This document shows, piece after piece, positions 58,888 through 64,000 of a DNA stretch of 64,000 nt. Each line of letters starts with the position of its first letter. The first letter of the stretch is position 1. This DNA is from Pseudorhodoplanes sp. (lineage in GTDB: Bacteria; Pseudomonadota; Alphaproteobacteria; Rhizobiales; Xanthobacteraceae), in the NCBI GenBank assembly GCA_019187085.1, contig JABARS010000001.1:62001-126000 (forward strand). The letters are read 5' to 3'. The notes under the pieces were generated by a model. It had not been told where the DNA came from, ran no database searches, and worked only from the letters and a program-made list of their open reading frames with translations. The position numbers and the translations under genes are program-made.

Positions 58888-59172
58888 ATGCTGCTCGGCG
58901 ACCTGATCCGCAAATTCGACGACGGCAATGCCGCGCTGGAAGCGCTGATGAGCCTCAACGACCTCGCGCTCGTCACGCGCGTCGAGGCGGCGGCGCGGGA
59001 AAACGAGCTGCCGGTCGGCGAATATGCCGCCCGCGCGACGCGCCGCTACATCGATCAGGCAAGCGATGAGGACTGGCTGACGCTGATCGGCCAGATGGCG
59101 CGGGTCACCGATCCGGCCGAATATTTCCTGCGTCAGGCGCTGGCGCAGGCGCTCGCCGGAAAATTCGGCTGA
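58888..59172 (+). CDS. Small protein of unknown function at the end of the nar operon
   Basis: 94 residues, soluble, mainly helical, no cysteines: LLGDLIRKFDDGNAALEALMSLNDLALVTRVEAAARENELPVGEYAARATRRYIDQ. The ATG at 58888 follows GAGG (58877-58880 region) and is just 10 bases after the NifM-like gene; the longer frame overlaps that gene. It probably serves the nitrate-reductase operon. No family is recognised. Confidence 0.65.
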   Translation: MLLGDLIRKFDDGNAALEALMSLNDLALVTRVEAAARENELPVGEYAARATRRYIDQASDEDWLTLIGQMARVTDPAEYFLRQALAQALAGKFG

Positions 59173-59187
59173 GCGTGCGGGACACCC

Positions 59188-61443
59188 TCAGTCGCGCATG
59201 CGGCCTGCCGCCGCGATGCGCACATCCTTCGGCGCACGTCTGACGTCGACGATCGTTCCGATCGCCGCCGCCGCCTCGTAGCCCGCATCTCTCAACTGCG
59301 CCAGGCAGGATTCCGCTCGCGCCGCCGGCACGCCCGCGAGCAGGCCGCCCGCCGTCTGCGGATCGAACAGAACGGCCCGTTCGTGCGGCTCGACGTCGCC
59401 GGCCAGCAAACCGGCAAGCGCCAGATTCTCCGGCAGCAAGGTCGAGCTGATGCCGGCGCGGGCCAGCGGCAGCGCCCCGCCATAGAACGGGATCGCCGCA
59501 AGATCGAGACCGGCCTGCGCGCCGCTGGCCGCGAGCATCTCGCCGAGATGGCCGATCAGGCCGAAGCCGGTGACGTCGGTCATGGCCGAGGCTGCATGCT
59601 CGATGACGATTGCGGCGGCGGCGCGGTTCGAGCGGCGCATCAACGCGAGCGCCTGCGCGATGTGCGGCGCGCACGCCCTGGCGCGCATCGCGGCCGCGAA
59701 CAGGATTCCGGTCCCGAGCGGACGGGTGAGGATCAGCACGTCGCCCTGCCGCAGTCCGCCCTTGCGAAGAACCCTATCCGGCGCAACGTCGCCGGTGACG
59801 GAAAGCCCGACCGCAAGCTCGGCACCTTCGCTCGAATGTCCGCCGGCAAGCGTAACCTGCTCGCGGTCGAGGCAGGCGCGCATGCCGGCCAGCACCTGAA
59901 ACAGTTCCTCCTCGACCTTGGCGGACGGCCCGTAAGGCACGACGACGGTGGCGAGCGCCGCACGCGGCACGCCGCCCATGGCGAAGATGTCGTTGAGCGC
60001 ATGATTGGCCGCGACCTCGCCGAACACATAGGCATCGTCGACGAACGCGCGAAAGAAATCGATCGTCTGCACCAGATGCCGGTCCTTCGGCGCAAGAAGG
60101 ATCGCAGCATCGTCGGGCGCATCGAGCCCGACCAGCACGTCGCCGGCAACCGGACGATCCAGACGGGCGAGCGCGCGCGACAGCGGGCCGGGGCCGACCT
60201 TGGCGGCACAACCGCCACAACGCATCTCGACGCTTTCATGCTTTATCGCGGCCGCCGTGCCGGTCCGTGCCGGCATCCGCGCCAGCAGGCGATCGACGTC
60301 CTGGTACATGCGCATCCAGCGCCGGTCGATCCAGTCCTTCAGCGTCCACAGAAAGGCGCCTTCGGCTTTCAGTCCGCCGCGCGAAGCGATCGCGTAGCGC
60401 TCGCCGGTCGAGATCAAAGCGAGATGCCGGCTCTGCGGATGCCAGGCCTTCGGCGAAACGCCGCGCGCGCAGCGGCGCAGGTTCCCGGCCAGCGGCGGCC
60501 CCGCCCGCACCGCATAGACGCCCGCCTTCTCGCGCGGGCTCTCGACCAGCGCCGCGCAATCGCCGGCGGCGAATACCGCCGGATCGTTCAGCGACTGGAG
60601 CGTCGGCCCGACCGCAATGAATCCTCCTGCGTCGAGCGCAAGCCCGGTCCCCGCGAACCAGCCGGGGGCCGCCGCATGCGTGGTGACCAGCGCGAAATCG
60701 GCGGGCAGCGTCCGGCCACCCGCAAGCGCGACGGACTTTTCGTCGATGCGGATCGCGCGCGAATTTTCATGCAATGCGATCGCGCGCTCGTGCAGGACGC
60801 GGCGAAAGGCGTCGCGCACCCGCGCGTTATGCGAACGCAGAAGCTCGCCGTCGGTGACGAGCGCAAAGCCAAGATCGGCCGCGTCGCGTCCGGCCGCCCG
60901 CGCGTCGGCCAGAAGCCGCGTGCGCAGCGACAGCAGGAGCTCGACGCCGCCGGCCCCGCCGCCGATCACGACGAAATGCCGGGGGCCGGCGGCCTTTCCG
61001 GCAGCCTCCCGTAAATTATTGAATTTATTCACAAATGAGCCGATCGGCTTGACCGCGATCGCGTGCTGCGCAGCACCCGCAATGGCGTCGAGCGCGGGCG
61101 TGATGCCGACATCGAGCGACACGAGATCGTAGCCGACCGGCGCGCGACCATAAAGCAGCACCCTGCGCGACACGCGATCGAGCCCGACCGCTTCGGCATG
61201 GATCAGCCGCGCGCCGGTGGCGGCGGCAAGCTTCACGAGATCGATGTGCGCCTGCGCATGCGTATAGAGACCCGCGATCAGCCCCGGCAGCATGCCCGAA
61301 TAGGGCGTCTCGAGATCGCGCGCGACGAGCGTGATGCGCACGCCGGGCTGCGGACGCATCGCAAACGCGACGAGCACATGCACATGGGCATGTCCGCCGC
61401 CGACGAGAACGATGTCGGTATCGACCGGTCCGGTGCTCTTCAT
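59188..61443 (-). CDS. selD: Fusion of FAD-dependent oxidoreductase and selenide, water dikinase
   Basis: 751 residues. Residues 1-390 are an NDH-2/sulfide-quinone-reductase-like flavoprotein with GGGHAHVHVL (about 15-24), VVIGGGAGGVELL (158-170) and the FAD-binding FAAGDCAALVE (~291-301). Residues ~405-751 are SelD, which makes selenophosphate: CGGCAAKVGPG with Cys409, Cys412 and Lys415 lies at the active site, and the ATP-binding GLDAPDDAAI and VTLAGGHSSEGAE follow. Fused SelDs are known in bacteria. The ATG at 61443 overlaps the LbpA stop. Selenium partners (SelA, SelB, MnmH) are not in the window. Confidence 0.92.
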   Translation of the reverse strand: MKSTGPVDTDIVLVGGGHAHVHVLVAFAMRPQPGVRITLVARDLETPYSGMLPGLIAGLYTHAQAHIDLVKLAAATGARLIHAEAVGLDRVSRRVLLYGRAPVGYDLVSLDVGITPALDAIAGAAQHAIAVKPIGSFVNKFNNLREAAGKAAGPRHFVVIGGGAGGVELLLSLRTRLLADARAAGRDAADLGFALVTDGELLRSHNARVRDAFRRVLHERAIALHENSRAIRIDEKSVALAGGRTLPADFALVTTHAAAPGWFAGTGLALDAGGFIAVGPTLQSLNDPAVFAAGDCAALVESPREKAGVYAVRAGPPLAGNLRRCARGVSPKAWHPQSRHLALISTGERYAIASRGGLKAEGAFLWTLKDWIDRRWMRMYQDVDRLLARMPARTGTAAAIKHESVEMRCGGCAAKVGPGPLSRALARLDRPVAGDVLVGLDAPDDAAILLAPKDRHLVQTIDFFRAFVDDAYVFGEVAANHALNDIFAMGGVPRAALATVVVPYGPSAKVEEELFQVLAGMRACLDREQVTLAGGHSSEGAELAVGLSVTGDVAPDRVLRKGGLRQGDVLILTRPLGTGILFAAAMRARACAPHIAQALALMRRSNRAAAAIVIEHAASAMTDVTGFGLIGHLGEMLAASGAQAGLDLAAIPFYGGALPLARAGISSTLLPENLALAGLLAGDVEPHERAVLFDPQTAGGLLAGVPAARAESCLAQLRDAGYEAAAAIGTIVDVRRAPKDVRIAAAGRMRD

Positions 61444-61880
61444 GCCGCGCAGCCGGCGAAGCCCTCGCTGTCCATCCACGCCTCGTAGGCGGGTCCGATC
61501 GCAGCGCCGGTGACGAGGCCGTCCTGCCAGTCGGACGCGGCCGGCCGCACGATCATCATCCAACCTTCGCCGTAACAGTCAGCGTTGACGATCATCGGCC
61601 GCGCGATCAGTCGCTCGTTGAGCGCGACGATGACGCCGTCGAACCCCGCCCGCACCGCGCCGACCCATTTGGCGCTCTCGACGGTGGCGAACGAGCGGTT
61701 CTTCTCGAAATCCGTCCCGACGCGTCTGGGCGTGAAGACCAGCACTTCGCGCGCAAGCGCAATCGCCACCGGCGTCATGCCCGCGCGCACCGTGCCGTCG
61801 CCGAGCGGCTTATACCAGGCGTGGTGCGGCACGTCGTAGAGCAGATCGTCGGGAAAATTGCAGCCGCGGATGATCGGCAC
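61440..61880 (-). CDS. Lipoate-binding protein, LbpA/GcvH-like
   Basis: 146 residues. It opens MPIIRGCNFPDDLLYDVPHHAWYKPLGDG, close to the LbpA proteins of the sHdr sulfur-oxidation system rather than true GcvH. The lipoyl lysine is Lys71 in SFATVESAKWVG, and NADCYGEGWMMIV is the usual C-terminal signature. The start is a GTG with AGGAGG at ideal spacing; no ATG is available. It is 8 bases after the DsrE-like gene and overlaps selD. Attachment of lipoate is expected to be done by the ligase encoded two genes upstream. Confidence 0.85.
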   Translation of the reverse strand: MPIIRGCNFPDDLLYDVPHHAWYKPLGDGTVRAGMTPVAIALAREVLVFTPRRVGTDFEKNRSFATVESAKWVGAVRAGFDGVIVALNERLIARPMIVNADCYGEGWMMIVRPAASDWQDGLVTGAAIGPAYEAWMDSEGFAGCAA

Positions 61881-61888
61881 GTCGCCTC

Positions 61889-62266
61889 CTAATAGGTCAG
61901 GACCCGGCACTCACCATCCATGATGTCGCTGATCATCGTCGCCGCGCCCATCATGCCCTGGCATTCGGGGATCAGGTCGGATTCGGTAATGTCGAACAGA
62001 TCGAGATTGGCCGGGCAGGCCCAGAATTTCGCGCCGTGCCCATGCGCCTCCTTGATCCAATCATAGACGGTCATCGGATGACCGGCCTTGACATGGATGG
62101 TCTCGGCGACACCCCTGATCATCAGCTTCCCCGACGTCGCGGTGCAGACCACATCGACCTGGTAGTCCATCGCCGCCGCCACCGCCGCGTGATAGAAGGG
62201 CGCGCCGAGCTCCTCCGGATTGCGCGGATCGGTATTGACGAGAACAATCAGGAGCCGGCGCGTCAC
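61889..62266 (-). CDS. DsrE/DsrF-family sulfur-carrier-like protein
   Basis: 125 residues with the DsrE fold start LLIVLVNTDPRNPEELGAPFYHAAVAAAM. Two conserved cysteines are present: Cys84 in FWACPANLDL and Cys102 in PECQGMMG. The first is the place of the persulfide-carrying Cys in DsrE-type proteins. Such proteins relay sulfane sulfur with TusA in sulfur oxidation or thiolation. The start is a GTG overlapping the lipoate-ligase stop (GTGA). It is in the middle of the operon, directly before lbpA. Confidence 0.8.
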   Translation of the reverse strand: MTRRLLIVLVNTDPRNPEELGAPFYHAAVAAAMDYQVDVVCTATSGKLMIRGVAETIHVKAGHPMTVYDWIKEAHGHGAKFWACPANLDLFDITESDLIPECQGMMGAATMISDIMDGECRVLTY

Positions 62267-63324
62267 GACAGGCCCGCCTGCTGCTGCTTCTCCGCAGCGT
62301 TCACGATCGCCGCCACGATGCTGCCGCCGGTCGTCCCGCGCAATCTGACGCTTGCGTCCGAGAGCGCCGCAAACGCCCGCTGCGCGGCCTGACGAACGGG
62401 CAGGCCGCGCAAGGAGACTTCGAGATCGGCGATGGCGCGCGCAGGCGACGCCTCGAATTGTCCGGTCAGCCAGATCTGCTCGATCAGACACTCGTCGCCG
62501 GGATGCAGGCGGACATAGGCGCTCACCACGCCGTCGCGGCCGGCGACCGTGCGGACCGCGCGCGGCAGCGTCGCGTCGAAAACGAACGAATCCTGCGACA
62601 TTTCCCGTGCGAAGAGCACGTCGGCAAGCAACACCTCCTGCGCCTGCGGCGCATCGGTCTGCAGGATGAACCCGAACGCACCGGCGATCGCGGTTGCGAC
62701 CGCGGTCTCGATCGCGCCGGGATCGGGCACGCGCCCGAGCAGTTCGGAAATGCCGACGAGGCGTCGGGCAAGACCGCGCTTCTTGTGAGCGGATTCGTCC
62801 GGCGGCAGCTTCAGGACCTCCGCCATGCGACCGATATCGGCTTCGAGCAGAACGGTTCCCTGATGCAGCAGCGTGCGGCCTTCGAAATAACCGCTTGAGC
62901 CGTAGATCTTGCGCCCCTCGACCTCGATCTCGCCGGGCGGGCGATAGCGCGCAGGCAGGCCGAGCCGTGCGAGCCCGGCGGCGATCGCCTCGCAGATCGC
63001 GGCATTGGCAGCGTCGCGATGCGCAGGCACGTCCCTGCGGCAAACGACGAAATCCCAAGCGAGCGCGCCCGGCGCCATATAGACCGCCCCGCCACCGGAC
63101 ATGCGGCGCGCGATCTCGATGCCAAAGGCGCGGCAAGCCCCGACCTCGACGGCGTCGGCGAGCGCCTGATGGCGCCCGACCAGTACCGATTCAGGGTATC
63201 GATGGAAGCGCAGCGCGTTCGCGATCCGGCCCTCGCCGTGCAGCTCGGCCAGCGCGGCGGTCATGGCGACGTTCCAGCGCGCAGGCCGCAGGCCGGTGTC
63301 GATGACGCGCAGCACCCGCGTCAT
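62263..63324 (-). CDS. Lipoate-protein ligase, two-domain (sLpl(AB)-like)
   Basis: 353 residues. Residues ~1-235 are a biotin/lipoate ligase fold with ARRMSGGGAVYMAPGALAWDFVV (the RR.SGGGAV lipoate loop) and the catalytic lysine in EGRKIYGSSGYFEGRTLLHQGTVLLEA. The C-terminal 100 residues form the accessory domain (VVSAYVRLHPGDECLIEQIWLTGQF). This layout matches the dedicated ligases of sHdr lipoate assembly. The ATG at 63324 overlaps the stop of the upstream gene (ATGA). The probable target is the LbpA-like protein encoded in the same operon. Confidence 0.88.
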   Translation of the reverse strand: MTRVLRVIDTGLRPARWNVAMTAALAELHGEGRIANALRFHRYPESVLVGRHQALADAVEVGACRAFGIEIARRMSGGGAVYMAPGALAWDFVVCRRDVPAHRDAANAAICEAIAAGLARLGLPARYRPPGEIEVEGRKIYGSSGYFEGRTLLHQGTVLLEADIGRMAEVLKLPPDESAHKKRGLARRLVGISELLGRVPDPGAIETAVATAIAGAFGFILQTDAPQAQEVLLADVLFAREMSQDSFVFDATLPRAVRTVAGRDGVVSAYVRLHPGDECLIEQIWLTGQFEASPARAIADLEVSLRGLPVRQAAQRAFAALSDASVRLRGTTGGSIVAAIVNAAEKQQQAGLS

Positions 63325-63722
63325 TGCGGCTGCATCTCCTCGATGATCATGCGGCGACCCCACTGGTCGAAGAAATGGCCTTCGTTGATGACGAGGCGGT
63401 CCTCGACCACTCGCTTCTCAAGCGTGCGCAAGGCAAGCCTTGCCGCGTAATCCTCGACCGGACCACCGTCGTCCGCCGTCAGCGTGTCGAACAGCACCGC
63501 ATCCCAATGCACGCCGGAGCTCGACAACAGCGCGCTCAACTGACTCCAGCTGATCTCGGTGCCGACGATGTGCATGAAGGTCGAACGCAGCGGCAGCACC
63601 GTCATGTTATCGAACTTCATCAGCACGACCAGCGCGGTGAAGCCGCGGCTGCGGTGAAATTCCTCCACCACCCATTCGTCGAAGCTCGACGTATCGTGCC
63701 CGTCCGGGTCAGACTTCGACAA
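63321..63722 (-). CDS. Conserved-looking protein of unknown function in the lipoate operon
   Basis: 133 residues, soluble, no cysteine, no membrane helix. FTALVVLMKFDNMTVLPLRSTFMHIVGTEISWSQLSALLSSSGVHWDAVLFDTL suggests an alpha/beta fold. The start is a TTG at 63722 with AGGAG 8 bases before it, inside the end of the upstream gene (14-base overlap). Its stop overlaps the ligase start, so it belongs to the same transcript. It is not recognised and could be a scaffold for the lipoate-sulfur system. Confidence 0.65.
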   Translation of the reverse strand: MSKSDPDGHDTSSFDEWVVEEFHRSRGFTALVVLMKFDNMTVLPLRSTFMHIVGTEISWSQLSALLSSSGVHWDAVLFDTLTADDGGPVEDYAARLALRTLEKRVVEDRLVINEGHFFDQWGRRMIIEEMQPQ

Positions 63723-64000
63723 GCGGCAACTCCTGAATTTCGACTTCCATCAGGCTCAGGAAAGGACCGTTGCGGTTCGCCGCAAACCATTTCTCGAACG
63801 CCGCCAGCGCGTCGGCGACCGGCGCCGCATCGGCTTTCTCGTCCTCGCTGCGGCCGGTTTGCCAAATCGCCGTGATGACGGGCGCAAAGCGTTCCGCGAC
63901 CTCGTGCTGCGATTCGCTCGCGTTGCTCCAGCCAAGCTCGCGCAACAGCGCGGCCGCCCCGTGCGCTTCAGCCTCCTCCTGGTCCTTGGCCGCGAGGATG
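63709..64000 (-). CDS. Partial protein of unknown function (runs off the window)
   Basis: The frame is open from the right end of the window to the TGA at 63709, 96 visible residues: start missing. The sequence ends LSLMEVEIQELPLVEV and reads ELGWSNASESQHEVAERFAPVITAIWQTG in the middle, helical and acidic, with no motif recognised. It overlaps the next gene by 14 bases, so it is the upstream member of the lipoate-ligase/DsrE/LbpA/SelD operon. The rest of the operon lies beyond the window. Confidence 0.65.
   Translation of the reverse strand, partial: ILAAKDQEEAEAHGAAALLRELGWSNASESQHEVAERFAPVITAIWQTGRSEDEKADAAPVADALAAFEKWFAANRNGPFLSLMEVEIQELPLVEV

Noticed and set aside
61440..61880. True glycine-cleavage H protein
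   Set aside because: No gcvT or gcvP nearby, and the N-terminus and the C-terminal YGEGW region follow the LbpA pattern.

Overview
The window is a high-GC, gene-dense stretch of what looks like an alphaproteobacterial chromosome, most likely order Hyphomicrobiales (Xanthobacteraceae/Nitrobacteraceae-like). The clues are two phasins, a DivJ/PleC/PdhS-type histidine kinase, an Irr-like iron box in front of a ferric transporter, a MatR-type malonate locus, REP-like palindromes and many ATGA/GTGA start-stop overlaps. The genus cannot be fixed from the sequence alone. No insertion sequence, phage, CRISPR array or rRNA was seen; the only RNA gene is tRNA-His. About 60 protein genes are called.

Layout. 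0-5 kb: a surface-glycan type trio (membrane protein, GT2 glycosyltransferase, methyltransferase; minus strand), tRNA-His, and two phasins with a twin TTGC-N3-GCA operator-like site. 5-10 kb: a 999-residue PAS histidine kinase overlapping a 2-keto-4-pentenoate hydratase-like gene, then a DUF1194 secreted protein. 10-18 kb: ferric-iron ABC transporter (binding protein plus fused permease, no ATPase) behind an Irr-like box, a frameshifted HicB antitoxin relic, acetoacetyl-CoA synthetase, and an AsmA protein. 18-25 kb: polyamine-type ABC transporter (ATPase and two permeases, no binding protein), a CheY-like regulator, GlpK and GlpD. 25-38 kb: glutamine amidotransferase, a YadGH-type ABC exporter, malonate use (MatB, MatA, divergent MatR with an operator-like palindrome), and a peptide-type ABC transporter with a fused double ATPase. 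38-45 kb: CaiB-type CoA-transferase, an exonuclease-CBS-DUF294 fusion, and a DUF4212/acetate-type sodium symporter pair.

45-59 kb is an anaerobic nitrate-respiration island: small membrane proteins (one behind a textbook sigma-54 promoter), HemN with an FNR box, a cysteine-poor Crp/Fnr regulator (NarR-like), two FNR-type boxes, a double-length NarK fusion, narGHJI, a NifM-like protein that lacks its parvulin domain, and a small conserved-looking protein.

59-64 kb (minus strand, running off the right edge) is the most unusual part. It is one tightly overlapped operon with two unrecognised proteins, a two-domain lipoate-protein ligase, a DsrE-like protein, an LbpA-type lipoate-binding protein with an ESAK lipoylation motif, and a flavoprotein-SelD fusion. 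The ligase, DsrE and LbpA genes resemble the accessory set of the sHdr lipoate-dependent sulfur-oxidation system. The Hdr core genes, if present, lie beyond the window, and the link to SelD is not explained by what is known.
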